In this document: piece after piece, positions 24,235-33,740 of the stretch
How the letters are laid out: each line of letters starts with the position of its first letter
Position numbering within the stretch: position 1 is the stretch's first letter
NCBI GenBank assembly: GCA_002423395.1
Contig: DIVZ01000002.1
Coordinates: 1 to 64,000 of the forward strand
Length of the DNA: 64,000 nt
DNA from: Eubacteriaceae bacterium UBA6119
GTDB lineage: Bacteria; Bacillota; Clostridia; Eubacteriales; UBA1433
Direction: 5' to 3'
The notes under the pieces: generated by a model
Seen by the model: only the letters and a program-made list of their open reading frames with translations
Told to the model about the DNA's origin: nothing
The model's database searches: none
Position numbers and translations under genes: made by a program

Positions 24235-27141
24235 TTATTTAATGAGATATTTAATGCTTTTAAACAAAGTTTTATTTTTTTCAATAGCTGATTTAGAAGC
24301 AATTGCGCAGAGATAATTCTGCTCGCTTTTAAGTCTTGCGAACATTTCAGACATCCGTTTTATATCATCAGTTGTCGTTGACAATATTTGAGTGCGTGAT
24401 ATCATCCTGTCCTCGTAAGATACGCCGCTTTTATATGAGTTATATTCTCGTTTTGCAACGCTTAACGGAGGCAGCGGCATATCGATATTTGATATGGTTC
24501 CTATTATAAATTTATTTATCGCATCATCATCAAATTTTGTATCGCGAAGATATGCTTCTATGCCGTCAAAAACATCATAAGTTCTTTTTATATTAGGATC
24601 CCTGTAAGATGATATTAGCATGCCGCCGGCGCGGTCAATTGTGAAAAATGCGCCGTATGCCCCACCTTTTACCCTTACGTTGTTCCACAGGTAATCGGTC
24701 TGCATAATTGTTTTTACTACCTGCATAACGCCCGAATATTCATATCCAGCTTTTTTAAAGTCATACGCTCTTCCGTCGTAAGCAACATCGGTAGACATAA
24801 TAAGCCCTTCATTTTTACTGTCATATTCATACGATAATTTGACTTTGGGATCGTTGTTATCGCAGGATTTAAAATACTTCTTTATAAAAGGAATTATGGC
24901 ATCGTTATGTTTATTATCAAGCGCAAGCAATATTTCCACATTTGACTCTTTGAATATTGTATTGTATATCCGAGTCATTTCAGAAACCGTTTTTTCAAAA
25001 TTGTCATCAAAGTTCTGATATAAATCGTTTATAAATTCATAATACTCAAGTCCGTGCATATATTCGCCCAGCGCCGCTGAAATATTTAAATACGAATTTA
25101 ATCTGTTTGCAAGCACGGTACGCGCGCTGTATATTATTTTATTTTTCTCATGCATTACTTCTTTAGCGACTACTTCATGTAATCTTTTTTTATCTTCAAA
25201 TATGCTGTTTTTTATTATCTCAGTAAGCAGTTCCATAGCTTTTTCTTTTTTGTCATAAAAGAAACGTATATTTAGATTAATCTGAGGTCTTGCATCATTA
25301 GTTAGCAGGTCTTTATTGACAATTGCTTCAAAATCGATTCCGCCTGTGTTTATTCTTATGGCGTTGTCGAGCTTATCAAACGTGTAGTTTGATGTGGCAA
25401 GCTCAGTAAGGCACGATGAAAGCAGGTTTACATAATGGTATTTTGATATGTCAAGCCCACTTATATCGTAATACGCCGATACATATACGATATCCTGCGT
25501 AGTGTCGTTATATACAAACACATTATCGTGTTTTTCAAGCGTTTTTTTCTGAGGATTTGTAATATCCGTTACAGGAAGTACAGGTATTTTTTTCAGGTTT
25601 TCCTTTGTGTCGTGCGCATTTTGAATGTCAATAAGTTTCTTTGTTTCATCATAAATCTGTTTAATATCTTCTGCCGACAGGCTTTCTTTCTTATTATCAA
25701 GCTGTTTTTTTATGCTCTCTTCCCGCTCTTCAGAAATGCCTCTTTTGGGCTTTAATATAACGGATGTTTTATGATTATTTTCTAAAATATATTTTTGTAT
25801 CATATTTTCAAAATATCCGTTATGCGCGGATGCTTTTATTTTATCCAGGTTTTGCTTATATGCAAGAACCGCCTGGGGAGTGTTACCGTACAGTATTGAA
25901 TCAATGATTTCCAAGTTATAATTAAGCCCTTTAGGTATTGTGGAATTATCTATATCCTTTATAGAAAATTCGTACATGTTAATGGAAGCGTCAATAAGAC
26001 TTGCGTCTATGCCATTTTTTACAAGAGACGCAAGCGTATCGTCTAGCAGTGTAAAAAACTTCTTATCCGCGCCGTCTTTCATGTCGCGTCCTATAAACAT
26101 TAAAGTATAATAGTATAAATCCGTTTCATAATGGCCTTCTATTTCCTTGCCGATTTTAGCATCGTTAAACGCGATTTTTAATGGCGAGGAAGGATAATTG
26201 ACTAGAAGTTTTTCAAGTATTTCAAAACTCATACGTAGTAGCGGATCGCCTGCGCAGCCGACATTATAGGCTATGGCGTATATTTCTTTTTCCCTATCGC
26301 CTTCCTGTTGTGTTATGGGATAATATTTTACAATGCCAGTATGAGAGGATGTGTCTTTTTGTACGGGGATATTATCTATTTTCTGATTATATTCAAATTT
26401 TCTTAAATACTCGTTGTTTAAATATGCCAAATGTTTTTCTATATTTAAATTTCCATAAAAATAAATTATGCTGTTTGAAGGATGGTAATATTTTTTATGA
26501 AAATCTATAAAGTCTTTGTAGGTAAGCAAAGGTATTTCTTCGGGCTTTCCGCCTGAGGAATATTTGTACGTAGTATCTGAATACAGCGTTTCAAATATCG
26601 TATCTATTAAAATTTCATCGGGATTGGAATACGCGCCTTTCATTTCGTTATAAACAACGCCGTTGTATTTTAAATCATCCGTCTGATTTTCCAGATGATA
26701 ATGCCAGCCTTCCTGCATGAACACATACTCGCTGTCGTAAATTCTCGGATTGAGCACACCGTCAAGATATACGTCGATAAGATTTAAAAAATCCTTGTCA
26801 TTCATGCTAGCTACGGGGTATATGGTTTTATCCGGATAAGTCATAGCATTTAAAAATGTCTTTAGAGAGCCTTTTAATAATTCTACAAACGGCTCTTTTA
26901 AAGGGTATTTTTTTGATCCGTTTAAAACGCTGTGCTCAATAATGTGGGCAACGCCTGTGTTGTCGTATACCGGCGTTTTAAAAGCTATCGAAAAAACTTT
27001 GTTGTCGTCTTTATTCGATAAAAAAACCAAATCAGCTTTGGTTTTCATATGCTCAAAGTAATACAGAGTTGCTTCTATTTCCTTTATTTCGCTTATATCC
27101 TTTAAAATAAATCCTTCGTATATTTTGTCTTTAAGTAACAT
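24235..27141 (-). CDS. M16C family zinc metalloprotease (presequence-protease type)
   Basis: A 968-residue insulinase-family peptidase. The inverted zinc motif HIIEH lies at residues 66-70, followed by the family block KEPFVELLKGSLKTFLNAM. The length and the second, inactive half match the M16C group, which degrades peptides within a closed chamber. There is no signal peptide, so it is probably cytoplasmic. AAGGAG precedes the ATG, 11 bases after rarA. Confidence 0.92.
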   Translation of the reverse strand: MLLKDKIYEGFILKDISEIKEIEATLYYFEHMKTKADLVFLSNKDDNKVFSIAFKTPVYDNTGVAHIIEHSVLNGSKKYPLKEPFVELLKGSLKTFLNAMTYPDKTIYPVASMNDKDFLNLIDVYLDGVLNPRIYDSEYVFMQEGWHYHLENQTDDLKYNGVVYNEMKGAYSNPDEILIDTIFETLYSDTTYKYSSGGKPEEIPLLTYKDFIDFHKKYYHPSNSIIYFYGNLNIEKHLAYLNNEYLRKFEYNQKIDNIPVQKDTSSHTGIVKYYPITQQEGDREKEIYAIAYNVGCAGDPLLRMSFEILEKLLVNYPSSPLKIAFNDAKIGKEIEGHYETDLYYYTLMFIGRDMKDGADKKFFTLLDDTLASLVKNGIDASLIDASINMYEFSIKDIDNSTIPKGLNYNLEIIDSILYGNTPQAVLAYKQNLDKIKASAHNGYFENMIQKYILENNHKTSVILKPKRGISEEREESIKKQLDNKKESLSAEDIKQIYDETKKLIDIQNAHDTKENLKKIPVLPVTDITNPQKKTLEKHDNVFVYNDTTQDIVYVSAYYDISGLDISKYHYVNLLSSCLTELATSNYTFDKLDNAIRINTGGIDFEAIVNKDLLTNDARPQINLNIRFFYDKKEKAMELLTEIIKNSIFEDKKRLHEVVAKEVMHEKNKIIYSARTVLANRLNSYLNISAALGEYMHGLEYYEFINDLYQNFDDNFEKTVSEMTRIYNTIFKESNVEILLALDNKHNDAIIPFIKKYFKSCDNNDPKVKLSYEYDSKNEGLIMSTDVAYDGRAYDFKKAGYEYSGVMQVVKTIMQTDYLWNNVRVKGGAYGAFFTIDRAGGMLISSYRDPNIKRTYDVFDGIEAYLRDTKFDDDAINKFIIGTISNIDMPLPPLSVAKREYNSYKSGVSYEDRMISRTQILSTTTDDIKRMSEMFARLKSEQNYLCAIASKSAIEKNKTLFKSIKYLIK

Positions 27142-27152
27142 GATTTAGCTCC

Positions 27153-28487
27153 TTATTTTTGATTTTGCTGCTCAATTTTTTTTAAGTAATTGTACAGTTC
27201 TTCCTCTTTGCCTATCTTTTTGGGGTGATAATACTTTCTCGCTTCCGCGCCTTTCGGAAGATAATTCTGCTCAACATACCCGCCTTCGTAATCATGCGGA
27301 TATTTGTAATCTTTGCCATATCCGAAAGCCTGCTTGTTTTTATAAGAAGAATCCCTTAAGTGTATCGGCACAGTTACATCAATGCCTGATTTTATGTCTT
27401 CTTCGGCTGACAGCACGGCAAGATAAGAAGAATTGGATTTCGGCGCGCACGATAAATACACAGCGGCCTGCGAAAGTATTATTTTCGCTTCGGGCATACC
27501 TACAATAGCTACTGCGTTAAACGCGTTTACCGCTACATTAAGCGCGTTTGTATCGGCGTTGCCGATATCTTCGCTTGCGAATATTATCATTCGTCTTGCT
27601 ATGAATTTTATGTCTTCGCCCCCAAGCAGCATCTTGGCAAGATAAAACACCGCCGCATCGGGGCTGCTGCCCCTTAAACTTTTTATAAACGCCGATATTG
27701 TATCATAGTGACTGTCTTTATTTTTGTCGTAAATTATTATTCTGTTCTGCGCGCTCTGCTTAGCAAGTGCAAGGTCTATTATCATTTTGCCTTCAGCGTC
27801 TTTTTGCGCCGTAAGCACGCACAGTTCCAACGTGTTAAGGGCAAAGCGCGCGTCTCCCGAGCTTACGGAAACAATATATTCTTCAGCGTCGTGCTTAAGT
27901 GTTATATTATAATTTCCAAATCCGTTATTTTTATCATTTATTGCCTTTGCAAGTATTTTTTTTATATCATCATTATCAAGCTCTTTAAGAGTAAAAACGG
28001 TAAGTCTTGATATAAGCGGCGAATTCACCTCAAAATACGGGTTTTCAGTTGTAGCCCCTATTATAGCAACCACGCCGTCTTCCACATACGGAAGCAGCGC
28101 ATCCTGCTGCGATGTGTTGAAACGGTGTATTTCGTCTATAAAAAGTATTGTTTTTCTTGAGTATAAATTATTATTTTTAATCGCCGCATCCACAGCCTGC
28201 CTTATATCTTTTATGCCTGCTGACGTTGCATTTATCGTAATAAAGTCGCAGTTTGTGCTTTGCGATATAACATATGCAAGTGTAGTTTTGCCGCTTCCGG
28301 GAGGACCGTAAAGTATCATGCTCGATAAATTGTCAGTCTCAATCATTCTTCTAAGGGGTTTTCCCTCTCCCAAAAGGTGATCCTGTCCGACTACATCAGC
28401 AATATTTCTAGGTCTCAACCTGCTTGCAAGCGGTCTTGCTGTATTTTTAGATGATATTTCCTCAAAAAAGCTTTTCTGGTTTTCCAT
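27153..28487 (-). CDS. rarA: Replication-associated recombination protein RarA
   Basis: A 444-residue AAA+ ATPase of the RarA/MgsA family, acting at stalled replication forks. Walker A GPPGSGKT is at residues 61-68, Walker B is LFIDEIHRF, and the C-terminal block RGSSPDAAVFYLAKML is characteristic. It begins one base after the threonine aldolase stop with no clear ribosome site, which suggests translational coupling. Confidence 0.93.
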   Translation of the reverse strand: MENQKSFFEEISSKNTARPLASRLRPRNIADVVGQDHLLGEGKPLRRMIETDNLSSMILYGPPGSGKTTLAYVISQSTNCDFITINATSAGIKDIRQAVDAAIKNNNLYSRKTILFIDEIHRFNTSQQDALLPYVEDGVVAIIGATTENPYFEVNSPLISRLTVFTLKELDNDDIKKILAKAINDKNNGFGNYNITLKHDAEEYIVSVSSGDARFALNTLELCVLTAQKDAEGKMIIDLALAKQSAQNRIIIYDKNKDSHYDTISAFIKSLRGSSPDAAVFYLAKMLLGGEDIKFIARRMIIFASEDIGNADTNALNVAVNAFNAVAIVGMPEAKIILSQAAVYLSCAPKSNSSYLAVLSAEEDIKSGIDVTVPIHLRDSSYKNKQAFGYGKDYKYPHDYEGGYVEQNYLPKGAEARKYYHPKKIGKEEELYNYLKKIEQQNQK

Positions 28488-28488
28488 T

Positions 28489-29526
28489 TTAATTCAATAT
28501 TTGTTTTAACGCTTCAATTGCTATTTGCGTATCTTTCATATCAACGTCTCTGTGAAATACAAAACGCATCCTATTAATATTCTTATCTCCGTTTACGAGT
28601 ATGTTTTTATCTTTAAGCATTATGCTAATATCATACGAATCAAATGCGGTATTAATAAAATCGACGTTTACCATATTTGTCTGAACCGATGGAATATCTA
28701 TATCAACATTTCTGTGTCCCATAAGACCTTCCGCAAAAAAAAGAGCTTTTTCGTGGTCCAGACATAATTTATCAGGCATTGTTTTAAGCGCGAGCAGTCC
28801 CGCGGAAGCTATTATGCCCGCCTGACGCATTGTGCCGCCCAGCATTTTGCGCACTCTCATGGCTTTTTCAATAAAATCAACATCACCGCATATCATGCTG
28901 CCCACTGGCGCTCCCAGACCTTTTGACAAGCAAAACATAACGCTGTCGCAATATTTAGCTATTTCGCATGCATCTACTCCCAGCGCGGCGGCCGCATTGA
29001 ATATTCTCGCTCCGTCAAGATGCACTTTGATATTATTTTCTTTGGCGATATCATATACTTTTTTCATATGCTCAACGCTAACAATAGTGCCTCCGCAAAC
29101 ATTATGCGTGTTTTCCATGCATATAAGTGTTGTTTTGGCATGGTGCATGTCTCCTTCTTGTATACCTGAAATCAGCTCTTTGATATCTATAGCTCCGTCT
29201 TTGCCGTCAAGAAGCTTTGTAAGCACTCCCGAAATAATTGCCGGAGCCCCCAGTTCATATACAAATATATGAGATTTGCGGTGAAGAATAATCTCCTCGC
29301 CCGGGTTTGTGTGGGTTTTTATGCATATCTGATTGCCCATTGTGCCGCTTGGTACAAATATAGCGCTTTGTTTTCCCATAACTATCGCGGCGTATTTTTC
29401 AAGTTCGTTTACAGTAGGATCGTCTTTATATACATCATCGCCGACAATGGCAGATGACATTGCTTTTCTCATTTCTTCTGTAGGTTTTGTTACCGTGTCG
29501 CTTCTTAAATCTATTATTTTATTCAT
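28489..29526 (-). CDS. ltaE: Low-specificity L-threonine aldolase
   Basis: A 345-residue PLP enzyme splitting L-threonine or allo-threonine to glycine and acetaldehyde. The PLP lysine is Lys202 (CLSKGLGAPVGS), and the N-terminal DLRSDTVTKPT motif is the family hallmark. The start at 29526 is set by AAGGAGAG just before it; an upstream in-frame start has no ribosome site. It leads a unit with rarA and the M16C protease. Confidence 0.9.
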   Translation of the reverse strand: MNKIIDLRSDTVTKPTEEMRKAMSSAIVGDDVYKDDPTVNELEKYAAIVMGKQSAIFVPSGTMGNQICIKTHTNPGEEIILHRKSHIFVYELGAPAIISGVLTKLLDGKDGAIDIKELISGIQEGDMHHAKTTLICMENTHNVCGGTIVSVEHMKKVYDIAKENNIKVHLDGARIFNAAAALGVDACEIAKYCDSVMFCLSKGLGAPVGSMICGDVDFIEKAMRVRKMLGGTMRQAGIIASAGLLALKTMPDKLCLDHEKALFFAEGLMGHRNVDIDIPSVQTNMVNVDFINTAFDSYDISIMLKDKNILVNGDKNINRMRFVFHRDVDMKDTQIAIEALKQILN

Positions 29527-29698
29527 TAGCTCTCTCCTTACAGTTAATATTACGTAAATCAATTAATATTTTAAATATTGATTATTATGACTAATATATT
29601 ATTTTACACTAAATTTATTAAAATTAAAATAAATAAATACAAAGCAAATATTAATCTTTACACTACATTTTTTTTATAAAACAGTCAAAAATATATGC

Positions 29699-30331
29699 AT
29701 GGCTATTATTTTTATCCGTTTACTTATTATGTACATTTTAATATTTATTCTTTTAAGATTAATGGGAAAACGTCAGATTGGCGACATGCAGCCTTTTGAG
29801 CTTGTTGTAACGCTTATGATAGCGCAGGTTGCAAGCGAGCCAATAGTTAACGGCGATGTTCCACTGCTACACGGAATAATACCGGTAATACTGCTTTTTT
29901 TTATTGAAAGCATTATTTCGTTCTTTTCCTTAAAGTCTAAAAAGTTTAAAAACTTTGCAATAGGCTCTCCTTCGATTATTATTAAAAACGGCAAATTAAA
30001 CTACAGGCAGATGAAAAAGCTGCGAATAGGAATTGAGGACGTAATTGAGCTTACCAGAAACGCGGGAGAGATTGAGCTTGGAAACGTAAAGCACTTAATA
30101 ATTGAAACTAACGGCAAGCCGAGTATAATAACAGATAAAAAATCGCTGCCCGATATTTTAATCGCTGACGGAAAGTTCATGCGCGATATATACGGACGCC
30201 GCGGAGAAGCAACGCTTAAAAAACTGAACGCAGAGCTGAGAAAAGCTAATATAAACACTATAGGCCAGGTAGTGCTTGCGTATGAATACGACCATAAAAT
30301 TAATATTTTTGCGAAGGAGGAGATTATTTAA
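29699..30331 (+). CDS. DUF421 (YetF-type) membrane protein
   Basis: A 210-residue protein. Up to three N-terminal transmembrane segments (to about residue 80) precede the family block KRQIGDMQPFELVVTLMIAQVASEP and a cytoplasmic C-terminal domain (KPSIIIKNGKLN, EDVIELTRNAGE). YetF-like proteins occur in spore-formers, with a role in germination or membrane lipid signalling suggested for some. The ATG at 29699 lacks a strong ribosome site. A DUF4363 gene follows at once, a common pairing in Clostridia. Confidence 0.88.
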   Translation: MAIIFIRLLIMYILIFILLRLMGKRQIGDMQPFELVVTLMIAQVASEPIVNGDVPLLHGIIPVILLFFIESIISFFSLKSKKFKNFAIGSPSIIIKNGKLNYRQMKKLRIGIEDVIELTRNAGEIELGNVKHLIIETNGKPSIITDKKSLPDILIADGKFMRDIYGRRGEATLKKLNAELRKANINTIGQVVLAYEYDHKINIFAKEEII

Positions 30332-30332
30332 T

Positions 30333-30713
30333 ATGCGTAATTTAATTGTGGCTGTATGTCTTGTTGTTTTTATCGTTACAGTAGATATTGTAATAAGCCA
30401 TTTAATCAAAGAAAGCTGTGATAATTTTTCTTCCTTGGGTGAAGAATATATAATCAGTTTGGAAGCAGGTGATTTTACAAAATCTGAAGATATTCTGCAA
30501 AAAATGAAAGACAGTTGGGAGAGGGACGAATTTTTTTTGAAATGGGTTGCGAACCACAAGACAGTTGAAGAAATAGGCTCAAGTTTTAAAATTTCAGAAA
30601 TATTTTTAAAGTATAAAGACGCGCCGCATGCCGCCGCAGAATGCAAGATGCTTATGCATTTTTTAGAGCACCTGTATGAAAATGAACAGGTGAGCTTCGG
30701 AAATATTTTTTAA
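30333..30713 (+). CDS. DUF4363 family membrane-anchored protein
   Basis: A 126-residue protein. One N-terminal transmembrane segment (about residues 3-22) is followed by a helical, charged external domain. Its pattern and its position right behind a DUF421 gene match the DUF4363 family. GGAGG lies nine bases before the ATG at 30333, deciding that start over a longer frame inside the DUF421 gene. Function is unknown; it probably works with the DUF421 protein. It converges on azlD with only one base between stops. Confidence 0.8.
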   Translation: MRNLIVAVCLVVFIVTVDIVISHLIKESCDNFSSLGEEYIISLEAGDFTKSEDILQKMKDSWERDEFFLKWVANHKTVEEIGSSFKISEIFLKYKDAPHAAAECKMLMHFLEHLYENEQVSFGNIF

Positions 30714-30714
30714 T

Positions 30715-31047
30715 TTATATAAAAACAAATTGCACCAAAATCATATATATAACCGTTCCCGCCGCAATGCTTAATATGAAATTTCTTTTAAATATGTGCA
30801 GAGCGAACACTGCGGCAAGCGAAATCGCCTGCGGCAAATACGATGAAGCGGCGGAAAAATTTAAGCCTTTAAGGCAGTAAACCAGAAGTATCGCTATAGA
30901 CGCCTGCGGAAGAATATTCCCCAGATAAACAACGGAAGGCGGCATTTTGTCTTTAAGCTGCGAAAACAGCGCGAATGGAAAGTATCTTACGGCAAATGTC
31001 ACCGCTCCCGCTATAAATATAATCGTTACTGCGTAGGCGGTATTCAT
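30715..31047 (-). CDS. azlD: AzlD family small subunit, branched-chain amino acid exporter
   Basis: A 110-residue, four-helix membrane protein of the AzlD family (start TAYAVTIIFIAGAVTFAVRYFPF). It pairs with AzlC to export branched-chain amino acids. It overlaps azlC by four bases, which indicates translational coupling. Confidence 0.88.
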   Translation of the reverse strand: MNTAYAVTIIFIAGAVTFAVRYFPFALFSQLKDKMPPSVVYLGNILPQASIAILLVYCLKGLNFSAASSYLPQAISLAAVFALHIFKRNFILSIAAGTVIYMILVQFVFI

Positions 31048-31742
31048 GCTTTTCTCTCCTCCCCTTGTGCAATATAGTTTTTAAATATAATTAAAACAGC
31101 TGCGGATGATATAAATGACGGCAGCAGAAAATTATCTGCACCGAATAAATACAGGCAGATAATCGAGCACGCTATTCCTACTGCCGACGCAGTTATTTTT
31201 TTGCTTGCCATAATAAGTTCCGCCAATATAACAGCAAATAAAGCTGTCAGAGCAAAGTCTATACCTTTAGTATTAAAAGGTATTACATCTCCTATAAGCG
31301 AGCCTATAACGGAGCCTATAATCCAGTACATCTGATTTAAAAATGACATAAGAAAAAATGTTCTGTCATTGTTATACACTTCACTTTTGTTTTTTTGTGA
31401 ACAAAGTATGGAATACGTTTCGTCAGTCAGTGAAAAAATCATGTACCACTTTTTGGCTCCCATTTTATTAAAGCGTTCAATAAACGAAATACCGTAAAAC
31501 ATATGTCTGCTGCTTACGGCAATAGAGGCAACTATTACGGTTAAAATACTTATGGGATTTGTTAAAAATGGAATTAAAATAAATTGAAGCGAGCCTGAAT
31601 ATACTACACAGCTGATAAGCATTGCCCAAAGAAAATTATATCCGGCTTGGCAAAGCAAAAGTCCGAACGCTATGCCCACAAATATATAGCCGAATAAAAT
31701 CGGTATTGTTATTTTTAATGCCGTTTTTAAATCTTTTTTCAT
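31044..31742 (-). CDS. azlC: AzlC family branched-chain amino acid exporter subunit
   Basis: A 232-residue polytopic membrane protein with the AzlC signature (PILFGYIFVGIAFGLLL, then SRHMFYGISF and TDETYSI). With AzlD it forms an exporter of valine, leucine, isoleucine or analogues. It lies 30 bases downstream of scpB on the same strand. The ribosome site is weak. Confidence 0.9.
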   Translation of the reverse strand: MKKDLKTALKITIPILFGYIFVGIAFGLLLCQAGYNFLWAMLISCVVYSGSLQFILIPFLTNPISILTVIVASIAVSSRHMFYGISFIERFNKMGAKKWYMIFSLTDETYSILCSQKNKSEVYNNDRTFFLMSFLNQMYWIIGSVIGSLIGDVIPFNTKGIDFALTALFAVILAELIMASKKITASAVGIACSIICLYLFGADNFLLPSFISSAAVLIIFKNYIAQGEERKA

Positions 31743-31772
31743 AAATTGCCTGCAATAAATAGAATATAAGGT

Positions 31773-32324
31773 TTAAGATATTTCTTCCTGCGCCTGAAGT
31801 TGAATGTTTTCTGCAAATTCCTCAAAATCGGGAAGCTGTGAAAGATCCGCAATGCCTGCGAACAGCAAGAATCTGTCGGTAGTTTCAAACATAATGGGTT
31901 TGCCTATAACGTCTTTTCTGCCCGCTTCTCTAATTAGCCCTCTGTCATGAAGGTTTTTTACCGACGAATCGGCGTTTACGCCTCTTATAGCCTCAATTTC
32001 AGGACGTGTAATAGGCTGACGGTACGCAATAATAGAAAGCGTCTCAAGCGACGCCTGAGAAAGTTTGGAAGATATGTATTCTTTAAATAAAGCCTGTACA
32101 TATTCAAAATACTCGCACCTTGTGCTCATTTGATATTTATCTTTAAGCTTTAGTATAACCAGCCCGCTCATATTGTAATTATATTCGTCCGCAAGCTCCG
32201 ATGCCGCCTTGTTTACCTGCTCAATATCTGTTTTGGTAATACTTGCAATAACTTGCGCTTCCAGCGGTTCCGCATATGCGAAAAGCATGGCTTCTATTGT
32301 TTTTTTTAAAATTTCATTATCCAA
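31773..32324 (-). CDS. scpB: Segregation and condensation protein B
   Basis: A 183-residue ScpB, the winged-helix kleisin partner in the SMC-ScpAB condensin. Signature sequences are KKTIEAMLFAYAEPL and LETLSIIAYRQPITRPEIEAIRGVN. It overlaps scpA by eight bases. Confidence 0.95.
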   Translation of the reverse strand: MDNEILKKTIEAMLFAYAEPLEAQVIASITKTDIEQVNKAASELADEYNYNMSGLVILKLKDKYQMSTRCEYFEYVQALFKEYISSKLSQASLETLSIIAYRQPITRPEIEAIRGVNADSSVKNLHDRGLIREAGRKDVIGKPIMFETTDRFLLFAGIADLSQLPDFEEFAENIQLQAQEEIS

Positions 32325-33051
32325 TTTGCTCTCCCGAATTAATTCCTATGATTATATCGTCGAAATTTTTTTCCTGTTTTAAATTAATAAGATTCTGTTT
32401 CATCATTTCAAGCATTGCCAAAAACAGCGTTATGCCGTGAGTTATGTTTTTTTGCTGTGAAAGTATTTTTAAAAAACTCAAATTTCCGCTATATGCAAGC
32501 GCGGTTTTTATCTCGGAAATTTTTTCATATACCGTTACTTTTTCGCTTTGTAATTTCTCGTAGTTTTCAAGCCTGTCTGCAAGTATTTTGCTTTCAGCCA
32601 AGTAGCGTTTCATTATGCTTGAAAGAATGTCTAAATCTATGTCAATGTTTTCCGGCTCCACGAAAATTGTTTTTACATACATAGGGTCTTTTATAAATGT
32701 GTGGAAATAGCTCTCCTGCCCTTTGGCAAGATATGAGCTTATTTCTTTGAATATTTTGTATTCATACAGCCTTTTTGCAAGCTCTTCTCTGGGATCTTCT
32801 TCTTCCTGTTCTTCAGCATCAACAGGCAGAAGCATTTTTGATTTTATTTCAAGCAGCTGTGCGGCCATTATTATAAATTCGGTAGCGACATTTAAGTCCA
32901 TGCTTTGTCTGGCGTAAATATAGTCCATATACTGCCTTGTTATTTCCACTATAGGAATGTCATAAATATCTACTTCATTTTTATTAATTAAGAAAAGCAG
33001 TAAGTCAAGAGGTCCTTCGAAGTTTTTGGTGTTGATACTATACTTATCCAT
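32317..33051 (-). CDS. scpA: Segregation and condensation protein A
   Basis: A 244-residue ScpA kleisin, bridging SMC heads for chromosome condensation. The N-terminal motif FEGPLDLLLFLI and the helices ATEFIIMAAQLLEIKSKMLLP are diagnostic. It lies two bases after the M50 protease gene and overlaps scpB. Confidence 0.95.
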   Translation of the reverse strand: MDKYSINTKNFEGPLDLLLFLINKNEVDIYDIPIVEITRQYMDYIYARQSMDLNVATEFIIMAAQLLEIKSKMLLPVDAEEQEEEDPREELAKRLYEYKIFKEISSYLAKGQESYFHTFIKDPMYVKTIFVEPENIDIDLDILSSIMKRYLAESKILADRLENYEKLQSEKVTVYEKISEIKTALAYSGNLSFLKILSQQKNITHGITLFLAMLEMMKQNLINLKQEKNFDDIIIGINSGEQIG

Positions 33052-33053
33052 CG

Positions 33054-33716
33054 CTACCCTAAAATATTAATTATAAAATGCCATATAAAATTAATAAGTC
33101 CGCCGCCGAGAACGCTCATTATTCTTGATATCATTCCAGTAAAAATTAAAATCAGCAGCGCAAAATACATATATTTTTCATATTGATAGAATTTATATTC
33201 AAGTTTTTGCGGAAGCATTGATGCAAGCACTTTTGAGCCGTCCAGCGGAGGCAGCGGAATTAAATTAAACACGCACAAAAACGCGTTATAAACAAATATA
33301 TAATAAACTATATTTACAAATACCATAGCAGCAACAGATGAAGACGAGGCAAACAGCATATATTTTAAAATAAAATATAAAAAACCTGATATTAATGCGA
33401 GTAAAAAATTCATTGCGGGTCCGGCAAGCGCTGTTAAAAGCATTCCAGATCTGCGATTTTTAAATTTATTAGGGTTTATTCCGACGGGTTTAGCCCATCC
33501 GAACCTTAATAGAATAAGACAGATTGTTCCTAAGAAATCAAGATGAGCAAGCGGGTTAACCGTAAGTCTGCCCATATTTTTTGCCGTATCATCGCCAAGC
33601 TTATAGCTGACATAAGCATGCGCAAACTCATGGAATGACAGCGCAATAAGCAGAGCAGGTACTGAATATAAAATTTGCTGTATATTGTTCGAACTAAACC
33701 AACTACTTAAATTCAA
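33054..33716 (-). CDS. Site-2 protease family (M50) membrane metalloprotease
   Basis: A 220-residue polytopic protein with the zinc motif HEFAH at residues 29-33 inside a membrane helix and the third ligand in NLIPLPPLDGSK. This is the compact YwhC-type M50 peptidase common next to scpA in Firmicutes. The substrate is unknown. It is encoded between lysA and scpA. Confidence 0.9.
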   Translation of the reverse strand: MNLSSWFSSNNIQQILYSVPALLIALSFHEFAHAYVSYKLGDDTAKNMGRLTVNPLAHLDFLGTICLILLRFGWAKPVGINPNKFKNRRSGMLLTALAGPAMNFLLALISGFLYFILKYMLFASSSSVAAMVFVNIVYYIFVYNAFLCVFNLIPLPPLDGSKVLASMLPQKLEYKFYQYEKYMYFALLILIFTGMISRIMSVLGGGLINFIWHFIINILG

Positions 33717-33740
33717 ATGTTTTCTCCTTAAAAGATGTTT

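Noticed and set aside
30660..30713. Hairpin CACCTGT/ACAGGTG as terminator between the DUF4363 and azlD genes
   Set aside because: The T-run is about 17 bases away from the stem, and the stem is inside coding sequence.
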